From Bacteroidota bacterium (GTDB taxonomy: Bacteria; Bacteroidota; Bacteroidia; Bacteroidales; UBA4417): a stretch of DNA of 8,770 nucleotides. Under the pieces are notes generated by a model that was given only the letters and a program-made list of their open reading frames with translations, searched no databases and was not told where the DNA came from. A program made the translations under genes and the position numbers. Location of the stretch: contig JAIFMH010000339.1 of assembly GCA_020048595.1 (NCBI GenBank), forward strand, positions 1 through 8,770. The letters are read 5' to 3'. Below, one piece after another: positions 1 through 7,402 of this stretch (position 1 is its first letter; every line of letters begins with the position of its first letter).

Positions 1-2788
1 CATACTTAAAGGTAACAGTATAAGTTTTACCAACAGCGAAACGGATGGTCTGAGGCAACGTCTGTAGCAACAAACCTGTCGGTTCACCATGCGCTTTGAT
101 CGACCAGTTTCCGTTTATTACATCATCAACAGGTTTTTCGTTCCATCCTTTTTGTGTATATGGAGCATGAAGTTCTGCAAGATGTGTCCGAGGATCATTC
201 ACTCCGCCGGAAGGTCCTTTTACAAATGGGTACAAACCATCCGTCAAATTTTCGAAGTCTTCCATAAAAAATATGCTGTCGGGTTTTGAAGGACGGGTTG
301 TTCGCGCTATCCGTATATCATCAAAAACTACAGGCAACGATCCTGCTTCGGTACTCAAAATCAGGTTTGCGGTTGTCTGCCCTTCAGGAATATCGAAAAA
401 CACATACATCCGCTGCATATTTGTGTCACGTTTTGAATCGGCGGCAATATAGTTTTTCCATAAAGAATTATCGGCATAAACATTTACTTCAGGTCCGTTA
501 TAATTGTTGATCCCCAGGTAAGCTTTTCTACCTCCGGTTGTTGAAACATACACCGAAGCGTAATAATATCCGGGCGTCAGAGAGTTAATTGCCTGGCTAA
601 CAGCAACCGGAGAATTCCCATCAATAACAAGTTCATATTGTCCGTAATTATTGCGTTTTACAGATGCTCCTGTTCCTTTAACATTCCAGAATTCCAGGTC
701 AGCATTATTAAAACCGGGATCCTTTATGGGAGTTCCTTCGCCCCAGCTAACAATGGGTTCCAGAGTTGCTTTCTTTTTCAACAGAACATAAGGCTTGCTC
801 GCTTCAGCCGAAATGACAATATTTCCATTTGTAACTTTCAGACTTTGAACAAATTGCCGTCCCTGATCAGTAAGCATATACAATTCAATGGTCTTCAGAT
901 TTTTCCAGCTTGCAGGTAATTCCCAGGTGGTTGTTCCTCCTTTTTGGTTCCAATGGTATAATTTTTCTTCTTTAAGAGGATTCCATGGCAGAAGATATGC
1001 ATCTCCTTTTAAAACTATTTTACCATTTTGTGTAATAATGCGTTCACTATTTACAAGGGTCGCTTTCACATTTCCACTTAAAATAATTTCTGCATCACTC
1101 CACTTTAAAATCGGAAAATGCTGAAGGTACTTTGTCGGCAAATCGGTTTGAAACGTCATCCAGATGCAGCTATCATAGTTATTGCGTCCCTGCCAGCCTT
1201 CGAAATCTTTCATTTCGGCACCACCAAGCAAAGGATGATGAGCAATCCATGTGTCTTTCTGATGGTTGCGTATAAACCTGACGATCTGGCTGTTGTATCC
1301 TTTTATATCAACTCCACCATAGTTGTAATCAACGGCCCAGTGATTCCAAACGGCATCATATTCATGATCCTGTGGAAATTCCGTTGCCATGGTTAGTCCG
1401 AGTGAATTGATTTCGCGGGCAGCTTTCCGGCTATCCCAGCTTCCTTTGGCATACCAGACATCAACATAAATAAACTGAAGGCTGGGAACCTGGTCTTTCA
1501 AAGATTTAAACCTCATCAGGCGGTTGTTGGAAGTGGCATCGTAGCGTTTGTTTATGTAATAGGAAGCATCGAGCCAATCCCAGCCGGGCTTGGATTTATT
1601 AACAAGTGAATCATTAAAGGCAACAGCTTCCGGATAGGATTCTGTTCCGTTTATATGAACTCCCATGAAAGCATTGTATTTGAGCGACTGTTTGCAAAGC
1701 AGTTCCATATCTTTGGCTCCACCCTGGCGTTTGCCAATATCGCCATAATCCGGATGTTTGGAGTCATGGCCTTCGGAACCGTACCCTTTCAAAATTACAA
1801 ACTGACCCAGGCCGTCGGTATTAAGGTAAACCCGTTTTGTTTCGTCCAGCGTTTTTGTAAAAGGATTGGTAGCCTGGCTGGCAAAATTCATTGGGATCCG
1901 CTGTACAACCAGATCAGGAATTTTTTCACTTCCGAGAGGATTGTTCATGATGTTTCTGAAAGCGATAGCACCGTCCTGCCAATCTACCATGTTATCCGCA
2001 TTGGCATCATTTGTAATTACTACTTTAGTAGAAGGCAACGGATCAGGTACTGTCATGCCTTGCGCACGGTAAATCCAGGAACCGCTCCAGATTCCGGTTC
2101 TGAAATATCCGTTCTTTTGAACAGTTTGTTTTTGCACACGACTGTTATCCGATTTTTCGGTTACAGAATTGCTCCAGATGCTTGCTGCCAGCTGGCTGGT
2201 ATTAACGATTCCGTATAAAAAATCTTTTGAAATGCTGTCAATCGAAATATCACCGGTAAGAGGGATAAATACATCGCCATTGCCTTTAACGGCAGTAAAC
2301 ATCTTTGAACCAGCAAATGATGCTCCGGATTGAGTACTTCTGACCGAAAGCAAATTATGACCGGGAATTTCGAAAGTGCTTACTTTAAATGTTCCGTTCT
2401 CCGCTATTTGAGTAACATTGAACTCAACGATATTTGTTACAACACTGATCCTGATTTTGATATCAACCTTAATATCAGGAAAACTGAGCTGATAATCGGC
2501 TGAATTCCTGGTATTGGATAAGGAAACTACCGGAGTATAAAGTTCACCATTGATTTTTACCTGTGTGAGTTTATCTTCCTGCCCAAAAAATGCATTACCG
2601 CTTGAAATCCAGTTGTATTCAATAATTGTTGGAAAGGATTTATCAAGAGTTACCTTCAGAATTTTTGATTGAATGGTAAAAACCTCATTTATCTTGCCGT
2701 CAGAACCAATATTTCCGGCTGATAACTGCACGGCAATAAAAAGTATTATCAACGATGCAATCAGTGCAAAAGGTTGTTTAATTTTCAT
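1..2788 (-). CDS. Endo-alpha-N-acetylgalactosaminidase, family GH101 (3' end cut by window edge)
   Basis: The open frame runs uninterrupted from the ATG at 2788 to the left edge, giving 929 residues with no stop, so the C-terminus is missing. Family role: hydrolysis of the GalNAc-alpha-Ser/Thr bond to release Gal-beta-1,3-GalNAc from mucin-type glycoproteins. Residues 1 to about 24 form a Sec signal peptide (MKIKQPFALIASLIILFIAV, then QLSAG) without a lipobox Cys. An N-terminal mutarotase-like beta-sandwich follows to about 260. The catalytic TIM barrel spans roughly 260-560. Its motifs are DWQDGA (269-274), GHDSKHPDYG (from 340), GWDWLDAS (from 402), YVDVW with predicted nucleophile D443, ATEF with predicted acid/base E470, then RFIRNHQKD and MKDFEGWQGR. 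W403 and W405 match the gating Trp pair of the pneumococcal enzyme, as recalled. After the barrel come a beta-sandwich, a galactose-binding-like module from about D690, and a GalBD_like module from about E843 (EDFEN). Identification is strong; exact domain limits are estimates. Confidence 0.95.
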   Translation of the reverse strand, partial: MKIKQPFALIASLIILFIAVQLSAGNIGSDGKINEVFTIQSKILKVTLDKSFPTIIEYNWISSGNAFFGQEDKLTQVKINGELYTPVVSLSNTRNSADYQLSFPDIKVDIKIRISVVTNIVEFNVTQIAENGTFKVSTFEIPGHNLLSVRSTQSGASFAGSKMFTAVKGNGDVFIPLTGDISIDSISKDFLYGIVNTSQLAASIWSNSVTEKSDNSRVQKQTVQKNGYFRTGIWSGSWIYRAQGMTVPDPLPSTKVVITNDANADNMVDWQDGAIAFRNIMNNPLGSEKIPDLVVQRIPMNFASQATNPFTKTLDETKRVYLNTDGLGQFVILKGYGSEGHDSKHPDYGDIGKRQGGAKDMELLCKQSLKYNAFMGVHINGTESYPEAVAFNDSLVNKSKPGWDWLDASYYINKRYDATSNNRLMRFKSLKDQVPSLQFIYVDVWYAKGSWDSRKAAREINSLGLTMATEFPQDHEYDAVWNHWAVDYNYGGVDIKGYNSQIVRFIRNHQKDTWIAHHPLLGGAEMKDFEGWQGRNNYDSCIWMTFQTDLPTKYLQHFPILKWSDAEIILSGNVKATLVNSERIITQNGKIVLKGDAYLLPWNPLKEEKLYHWNQKGGTTTWELPASWKNLKTIELYMLTDQGRQFVQSLKVTNGNIVISAEASKPYVLLKKKATLEPIVSWGEGTPIKDPGFNNADLEFWNVKGTGASVKRNNYGQYELVIDGNSPVAVSQAINSLTPGYYYASVYVSTTGGRKAYLGINNYNGPEVNVYADNSLWKNYIAADSKRDTNMQRMYVFFDIPEGQTTANLILSTEAGSLPVVFDDIRIARTTRPSKPDSIFFMEDFENLTDGLYPFVKGPSGGVNDPRTHLAELHAPYTQKGWNEKPVDDVINGNWSIKAHGEPTGLLLQTLPQTIRFAVGKTYTVTFKY

Positions 2789-2953
2789 TTCAGTAGTGTT
2801 AATTTCACGCAAAGTGCGATGACGCAGAAGCGCATAGGAATGAGCAATAATGTATAATAACCACTAATCAATTTTCCGAATCATTGATTATCTGCCATCT
2901 GATAATCAGGTACATGGATGGATCATTATAAAATATGGCAGTTTTAAAGGTGT
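2789..2953 (-). promoter_or_regulatory. GH101 leader / intergenic region with overlapping inverted repeats
   Basis: This is the 165-base gap between the stop of the GH123_N-like gene and the GH101 start. It has no credible ORF. Its main content is the three-arm inverted-repeat cluster at 2865-2908, annotated separately. Nearer the start codon are two short GC-rich elements in otherwise AT-rich sequence. CGCA-AAG-TGCG at 2808-2818 is a 4-bp stem. ACGCAGAAGCGCATA at 2822-2836 looks like an imperfect second copy of 2807-2821. No Shine-Dalgarno sequence precedes the ATG. No convincing Bacteroidota-type promoter (TTTG ... TAnnTTTG) was found, so whether transcription starts here or reads through from upstream is unresolved. 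Confidence 0.45.
2865..2908. repeat. Three-arm inverted repeat (two alternative 8-bp hairpins)
   Basis: Arm A is TAATCAAT (2865-2872), arm B is ATTGATTATC (2883-2892) and arm C is GATAATCA (2901-2908). A pairs perfectly with the left eight bases of B (2883-2890), leaving a 10-base loop. The right eight bases of B (2885-2892) pair perfectly with C, leaving an 8-base loop. B cannot pair with both, so the hairpins exclude one another. The shared six-base core (TAATCA or TGATTA) recurs at near-regular spacing, with starts at 2865, 2885 and 2903. It could be an RNA switch or attenuator in the GH101 leader, a set of protein-binding half-sites, or chance in AT-rich DNA. Neither hairpin is followed by a T-tract in the transcription direction, so it is not a standard intrinsic terminator. 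Confidence 0.5.
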
Positions 2954-5900
2954 CTATTTCTCTTCAAGGATCAGCAACCACCCTTTTCCAGGTTCAACAG
3001 GTATCTTCTGATCAGGACTAAAATTTGCAGCTGATTGAAAATCCGTAGCCTCGATTGCAGTTAGTTTTGCTTTTTCACTTGAAATCCCCAATGCAGTCCA
3101 GTCAATGACCAATTTTACATCAGTTTTTTCTTTATCCCAACTTGCAATTGAGATCAGGGACTTTTTATCTTTTTTATAAACCGTGCAAATCACATTCGGA
3201 TTATCTGTTTTAACAGGACATGCAGGCACCCAATAGCCGATCATTTGGCTACCCTGTATCCCAAAGTTATCCATGATTTTCCAAACGGAAGTCGGATCGC
3301 CGGCCCAGGGCAAACGGGCGGTCATTCCGAATATCATCCCACGCCAAGAATTTCCGCCATCCTGCAGCATCTCACCCATCAAACCATAAGGAATACCGGA
3401 TATTTCGGTGAGCCAGTAATCCGGTTGTGAGTTGTAATTAAAATATTCGCCAAACCAAAGCCGGTTTAAATACGGGAAATGTTCGAGATACAGGTTTGTA
3501 CTACTGGCAAATCCATCTTTTATATTGTACTGGTTGGCTGAGTGAAGATCGATAATTGCGCCCTGGCGGTTGCGATCCAAAACTTTACGTACGCGTTTCA
3601 TAGTTGTGCGATCGAAAGCCACATCATCAATGTAAATTCCGTCAATTCCTTCATTTATTGCCAGCCAGTTCAGACCTTCCACATAAAAATTATGCCAGCG
3701 AGAAACTCCGCTGTTTACAATGGCTGCATCTTTAAGTTCGGGAACAAACCATGCGGCGATGTAATTGGAATCGAGATGTTCCTGTAGCCAGGAAAATCCA
3801 TTTCCCTTGCCATAAGATAGAACTTCATCACCTAAACTCCTGAGCATAAACAATTCAGGCGCTTTATTGGTAAGCTCACGAACGGTATAATAAATTTTAA
3901 CCTTCAGGTCTTTGGAATGACCTTCGTCAATATATTTCTTCATTTCGGCCGGACGAAGGAACGGGTAATTGATAAAGGGATTTATTTCGTTGGCATGATG
4001 CACATTTACCGTATTAGCGCCCGTTTTTGTTATGGTATCAATCGGTTTAAATGAATGATAAAAACGGGTATTCCATTGCCAATCTGTATTCAGTGGCCTG
4101 AAAGGTGTAATAAGCATTCGGAAGTTAAAATGGATCTCTTCACCTTTTTTCAGTGAGCGTTTGCCGGAGAAAGCTTTTACAAGAAATACATCATTCACCT
4201 GCGAAGCTGTAAAACCGCCATTGCCATTGTTGAACCATGATGGAGGCATATTCAGCGGTTTACTTAAGTAGAAATTGGTATTCAACGGCCTTACATAATT
4301 CTCATCCTTAAGGCTGGTTTGAATTCCGGCATTAACTTTACCTATCCAAAGTGCATCCTGATTTTTTTGCTGATCCCATTTCCAATCCAGTTTTTCAGGG
4401 CGTTTTCCACCATGAACACCAAGTCCCATCATCATCTCGGCTACTTCATTGCGATAGGGTATTTCCAACCTCATATCATTCACATTCATATCCCTTTTCG
4501 GGATAATGGTAACCTGGTATTCAATGCAGCCGTCAAATTCAGCCTGGGCAGTAAGAATCATGTTAAATTCCCCGGATTCTGCTTCCGATGCCCATGCAAT
4601 GGCTCCTTCTGCTTTCCGGGTAAAAGTTAAACCGGCAGGTACAAATTTCTGTTGCGAATTATCAGGATTCACAACTACGAAATCAAACTGACTTTTCAAC
4701 ATTTCAAGCGGTTTGTCTGTAAGTTTCGTCATTTCAATATCGAAGAAACTCTGAATTGAAGCAGGAAGCCCAAGTTCATTTAAGGTAACGGTACGACCGA
4801 GCAATCCAATAGTTTTGTTGTTGAGAGTCATTGCTGTATACGGAGGAACGATTCCGTCGTCAAAAGCAATTTTCGAATTCAGCCATTTTAAGCGCGATAA
4901 ATTGGAAGGATCGTCAACACCTCCGTTAGCTATCAGTTTGTTTTCAATTAATACAATGAGTTTGAAAACCTGAGGCTTTTCGTTATCAGCCACAACTGTT
5001 ACATCTGCCGAATAGGTTCCGGGAGCAGCATCTGCAGGAATCTGCAATCCGCACCAGAAAGCCTGCACTTTATTTTGTTGAACGGAGCATTTCTTCTCGA
5101 AATACTGACCTTCCGAGTCAAAGCCTTCCGTATTAAAGCAAGTGAAATTCTCAGCTTTAATCGTATTCTGAGCATTTTTCAGATCCGAAAACTTTAATTC
5201 CACATTCTGAAAAGATTTGGTATTTGCCCACATTCCAACCTGAAAACTATAGTACTCACCTTTTTGAACGGTATCATTCAGATTGGTTTTTGCTCCTTTA
5301 ATGGCCCAACGCTGTGGAATATCATCTGTCATTCGGATGGAATACTGACGGTATTCAGGAAAGATCAGGAACGGACTGCCAGCATTTTTCTTCACCAACG
5401 CAGCAATTTCAGTTTTCGATGCAATAACTTCCATCGGGAAGAAAGAATTAAAGTCATCAATGGATTGAATCTCTTTTGCGGTAACTTTCTGGAACGATGA
5501 AATCTGTTTCAGAGCAACAGGACTTGTAGTAAGTTTGTTTTTACCGAGCCACGATTTTTCAGCCAGGGATGCCGGAGCATTGTAATAAACCTTTGGATAA
5601 TTCCCTTTGCCGGTTACATGAGGCATATAGTAGAAATAGTATATTCCAGCCGAAGTCGCCTGGAAAATAAATTCACCGAATTCGCGGTTTATGTTTACCC
5701 TGAAAACATTATTTACCCGTTTCCCGGTTGCTGCATCTACAACGATTACATCAATGTTTTCGGGATGATGATCTCTCCTACGCCAGTCGATATGAGCAAG
5801 CAAAGCATCGGATTTTGCATTCACTTTTACCACGGCACGATGATTGCCTAAGGTATCTTCATTCCACGAACCGGTTGAATATTTCAGTATCTGGGCTTCT

Positions 5901-5962
5901 GCTTTCTGGCTGAGAAGCAACATTGCAAATGCAATGAAAAAATAAAGCTTTTTGTTTTTCAT
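2954..5962 (-). CDS. Large exported GH123_N/DUF6067-like putative glycoside hydrolase
   Basis: An intact 1002-residue protein. I chose the ATG at 5962 because it begins a clean signal peptide (MKNKKLYFFIAFAMLLLSQK, then AEAQ). The frame is open to 6019, but that adds 19 polar residues ahead of the signal peptide. The N-terminal half is beta-rich and the middle (about 360-650) looks like a mutarotase-type sandwich. The C-terminal part looks like a TIM barrel ending in a small beta domain. Family-like motifs are YYTVREL (R695, E696), RSLGDE (D712, E713), WLQEHL (E728), DGIYIDDVAFDR (D774, D779, D780, D784), IDLHSANQ (H807), LYLEHFPY (E827) and WFGEYF (E839). I recognise these as typical of Bacteroidota proteins annotated with the GH123 N-terminal domain (DUF6067). 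The Asp/Glu residues at strand ends suggest a retained glycosidase site, with the D779/D780 region the best nucleophile candidate. The substrate is unknown. Its position ahead of GH101 suggests work on the same O-glycan or glycopeptide. Export to the periplasm or surface is likely. Confidence 0.85.
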   Translation of the reverse strand: MKNKKLYFFIAFAMLLLSQKAEAQILKYSTGSWNEDTLGNHRAVVKVNAKSDALLAHIDWRRRDHHPENIDVIVVDAATGKRVNNVFRVNINREFGEFIFQATSAGIYYFYYMPHVTGKGNYPKVYYNAPASLAEKSWLGKNKLTTSPVALKQISSFQKVTAKEIQSIDDFNSFFPMEVIASKTEIAALVKKNAGSPFLIFPEYRQYSIRMTDDIPQRWAIKGAKTNLNDTVQKGEYYSFQVGMWANTKSFQNVELKFSDLKNAQNTIKAENFTCFNTEGFDSEGQYFEKKCSVQQNKVQAFWCGLQIPADAAPGTYSADVTVVADNEKPQVFKLIVLIENKLIANGGVDDPSNLSRLKWLNSKIAFDDGIVPPYTAMTLNNKTIGLLGRTVTLNELGLPASIQSFFDIEMTKLTDKPLEMLKSQFDFVVVNPDNSQQKFVPAGLTFTRKAEGAIAWASEAESGEFNMILTAQAEFDGCIEYQVTIIPKRDMNVNDMRLEIPYRNEVAEMMMGLGVHGGKRPEKLDWKWDQQKNQDALWIGKVNAGIQTSLKDENYVRPLNTNFYLSKPLNMPPSWFNNGNGGFTASQVNDVFLVKAFSGKRSLKKGEEIHFNFRMLITPFRPLNTDWQWNTRFYHSFKPIDTITKTGANTVNVHHANEINPFINYPFLRPAEMKKYIDEGHSKDLKVKIYYTVRELTNKAPELFMLRSLGDEVLSYGKGNGFSWLQEHLDSNYIAAWFVPELKDAAIVNSGVSRWHNFYVEGLNWLAINEGIDGIYIDDVAFDRTTMKRVRKVLDRNRQGAIIDLHSANQYNIKDGFASSTNLYLEHFPYLNRLWFGEYFNYNSQPDYWLTEISGIPYGLMGEMLQDGGNSWRGMIFGMTARLPWAGDPTSVWKIMDNFGIQGSQMIGYWVPACPVKTDNPNVICTVYKKDKKSLISIASWDKEKTDVKLVIDWTALGISSEKAKLTAIEATDFQSAANFSPDQKIPVEPGKGWLLILEEK

Positions 5963-6094
5963 AGTTTTGTGGTTATGATCGGTTTGTAATTTCAATTTTA
6001 AATGGAATTCCGGAAGCATATCTTTCTGGCAAGAGCTTATTAAACAGGTCGTTCATCTCATCAATCAATACTTGATGTATATGAATAAAACCTT
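5963..6094 (-). other. Intergenic region between the DUF5107-TPR and GH123_N-like genes
   Basis: This 132-base gap separates the DUF5107-TPR stop from the ATG of the GH123_N-like gene. It holds one small ORF (5973-6056, listed separately) and a weak inverted repeat: CATCAA (6059-6064) can pair with TTGATG (6072-6077) over a 7-base loop. The repeat has no T-tract after it, so I do not call a terminator. No clear promoter and no Shine-Dalgarno sequence are seen. Read-through from the upstream gene is plausible. Confidence 0.5.
5973..6056 (-). CDS. Possible 27-residue small ORF in the leader of the GH123_N-like gene
   Basis: An ATG at 6056 opens a 27-codon frame closed by TAA at 5973-5975, only 10 bases before the downstream ATG. 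The peptide begins MNDLFNKLLPERYASG and ends KIEITNRS. Its composition looks protein-like rather than random, and the same frame stays open further upstream, reading VLIDE just before the Met. I do not recognise it. It could be a leader peptide coupled to the next gene, the remnant tail of a deleted gene, or chance. It has no Shine-Dalgarno sequence, but neither do the neighbouring real genes. Confidence 0.2.
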   Translation of the reverse strand: MNDLFNKLLPERYASGIPFKIEITNRS

Positions 6095-7402
6095 TTAAAA
6101 ATTAAAGAACGAAGAAAGTTTCAGCATGAGTGAGAAGTCAGTATCAACTACAACCGTTTGATACGGATCCGAAGTTTTACTAACCTCTTCTTCGGTGCTG
6201 ATTGCCGATGCCAGGTTTTTATCCCCGGTATACATTGCATCGACCCAACGAGTATTTTTTTCAGCAGGAGTGCGTTTTTTTTGAGCTGCGATAATGCTTG
6301 CAGCTTTAGCGTCCTCTCCATTTTTGCGTAGTAACCAGGCAGAAAGCAAGTCTGCTGATCCTGCAGGTTTATAGTTTTTTGATTGGGTAAAAACCATTAC
6401 AGCATTATCGAGTTCAGCTGCCTTTTTCTTATTGCCCATTGCTTTGTAACATATTGATGATAAAAAATCAGGAAATCTTTCATCAATATCATAAGGCTTA
6501 CCAACACCAAGATTCTCAGGCCAGGTGCGTGACTGTGCAATAAATTTAAGCGCTTTTTTATAATTCTTAGCGGTATAAGCATCCATGGCAACTTTAAGGT
6601 TTGATTCACGCCATAGGTTGTAACCGGCCGTAGCTCCTTCGTTAGGAAGCACTTTTAGTTTTGCAAGCAGGTTTACACAGGCTTCATTTTCTCCGTTTAA
6701 CGACAATTGCTTTGCAAAATTGAGGCCCAGGTAATAATTCTGAGGGAATTTACCAAAGTACTCAGCAGCAACTTGCTTCGACCTGGCATATTGTTTCTGC
6801 TTTTCGTAAAACTTTGATAACTGCAGTCCCGTACGCCATGTATCCGGAGCAAGCGAAACGGCTTTCAACAGGTCTTTTTCAGTTGCAGCCGGATCAGCCG
6901 ATTTAAATAATTCGACCCTGGCAAGGTAGAATGGATAGAAATCAGGCGTATCACCACATTTCTGGAAGAGAGCCTTGGCTTTATCGGTTTTATTGCTGTT
7001 CCAATAAATCAAACCAAGATAATAAGCTGGTTTCCAAGTCGTAGAATTTTCCAAAGCCCATGTGAGCGGCTCAATGCTTTCCTGTAAAAAGGGGAAAACG
7101 AGTGAAGGATCTCCGGCATTGGCTTTTTTCAGGAATTCTGAAGCCTGGCTGCTGTTATTCTCTTTATTGGCAAGCCATGCACGCCAGTACAAAATCTCCG
7201 GTTGTTCAGGTGCAAGGCTGAGCAGAGTTATTACATCCTTTTCGAGTCCGAGGTTCAGGTACCAGGCTGCGAGTTCGAGATAAACTGCATGAGTAAGTTC
7301 GGTGCGGATCATGCCGGTAAACTCATCAGCTGTTGCCTTTGACGGATTTAAAAACTTCGTCCTTGTTGCCTTCGAGCCTGGATAGGGTAACCAACAACTC
7401 AA
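6095..7402 (-). CDS. DUF5107-TPR protein, C-terminal part (downstream of frame break)
   Basis: This frame carries the C-terminal half of the protein whose N-terminal half lies at 7326-8770. It has no credible start of its own: the leftmost possible initiator is a TTG at 7402, inside the other frame, and the first roughly 15 residues look non-coding. Family-like sequence begins near 7357 (KFLNPSKATADEFTG, then MIRTELTHAVYLELAAWY). It continues as helical TPR-type repeats: AYYLGLIYWNSNKTDKAKAL, LSKFYEKQKQYARSKQVA and others. The motif WPENLGVGKPYD followed by IDERF is characteristic of DUF5107-TPR proteins near their C-terminus. The stop at 6095-6097 follows SSFFNF and looks natural. TPR arrays usually bind protein partners; no enzymatic motif is visible. 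If the frame break is real, this half would be made only by frameshifting or re-initiation. Confidence 0.85.
   Translation of the reverse strand: MSCWLPYPGSKATRTKFLNPSKATADEFTGMIRTELTHAVYLELAAWYLNLGLEKDVITLLSLAPEQPEILYWRAWLANKENNSSQASEFLKKANAGDPSLVFPFLQESIEPLTWALENSTTWKPAYYLGLIYWNSNKTDKAKALFQKCGDTPDFYPFYLARVELFKSADPAATEKDLLKAVSLAPDTWRTGLQLSKFYEKQKQYARSKQVAAEYFGKFPQNYYLGLNFAKQLSLNGENEACVNLLAKLKVLPNEGATAGYNLWRESNLKVAMDAYTAKNYKKALKFIAQSRTWPENLGVGKPYDIDERFPDFLSSICYKAMGNKKKAAELDNAVMVFTQSKNYKPAGSADLLSAWLLRKNGEDAKAASIIAAQKKRTPAEKNTRWVDAMYTGDKNLASAISTEEEVSKTSDPYQTVVVDTDFSLMLKLSSFFNF
7326..7402 (-). other. Frame break within the DUF5107-TPR gene
   Basis: Two overlapping minus-strand frames carry consecutive parts of one protein. 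Reading along the gene, continuity passes from the first frame (GNKDE, ending 7356) to the second (KFLNPSKA, beginning 7357). The change equals one extra base or two missing bases. A run of five A on the plus strand (T on the coding strand) lies at 7350-7354. Removing one base there would give DEVLNPSKATADEF in a single open frame. From memory of the family, members usually carry about 20 more residues here (a segment like DPLNHF..RFE between the GNK and FL.PS blocks), so an out-of-frame deletion is an alternative. A programmed frameshift is unlikely because no stimulatory element is evident. Confidence 0.75.

Noticed and set aside
1655..2218. A 187-codon plus-strand ORF opposite GH101
   Set aside because: It is antisense to the catalytic barrel of a clearly conserved enzyme (DWQDGA, GHDSKHPDYG). 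Its translation is Phe/Ile/Arg-rich with no domain-like pattern.
2789..2953. Promoter motifs such as TATAAT-like and TACATTATTG strings ahead of GH101
   Set aside because: AT-rich sequence yields these by chance. None has a well-spaced Bacteroidota -33 TTTG partner.
4319..4630. A 103-codon plus-strand ORF and similar plus-strand ORFs across 3245-5913
   Set aside because: All lie antisense to the intact GH123_N-like gene and read as low-quality mirror translations.
5963..6019. N-terminal extension of the GH123_N-like protein to an upstream ATG at 6019
   Set aside because: It would put 19 polar residues before a good signal peptide. The internal Met at 5962 gives a normal exported N-terminus.
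6059..6077. Hairpin after the DUF5107-TPR stop as a transcription terminator
   Set aside because: The stem is only 6 bp and AT-rich, and no T-tract follows it in the direction of transcription.
6397..6609. A 70-codon minus-strand ORF inside the DUF5107-TPR C-terminal half
   Set aside because: It lies in another frame of a region whose main frame carries the conserved WPENLGVGKPYD motif.
7326..7402. Programmed ribosomal frameshift joining the two DUF5107-TPR halves
   Set aside because: The shift needed is +1 (or -2). There is no typical slippery heptamer with a downstream pseudoknot, and a deletion or indel explains the pattern more simply.
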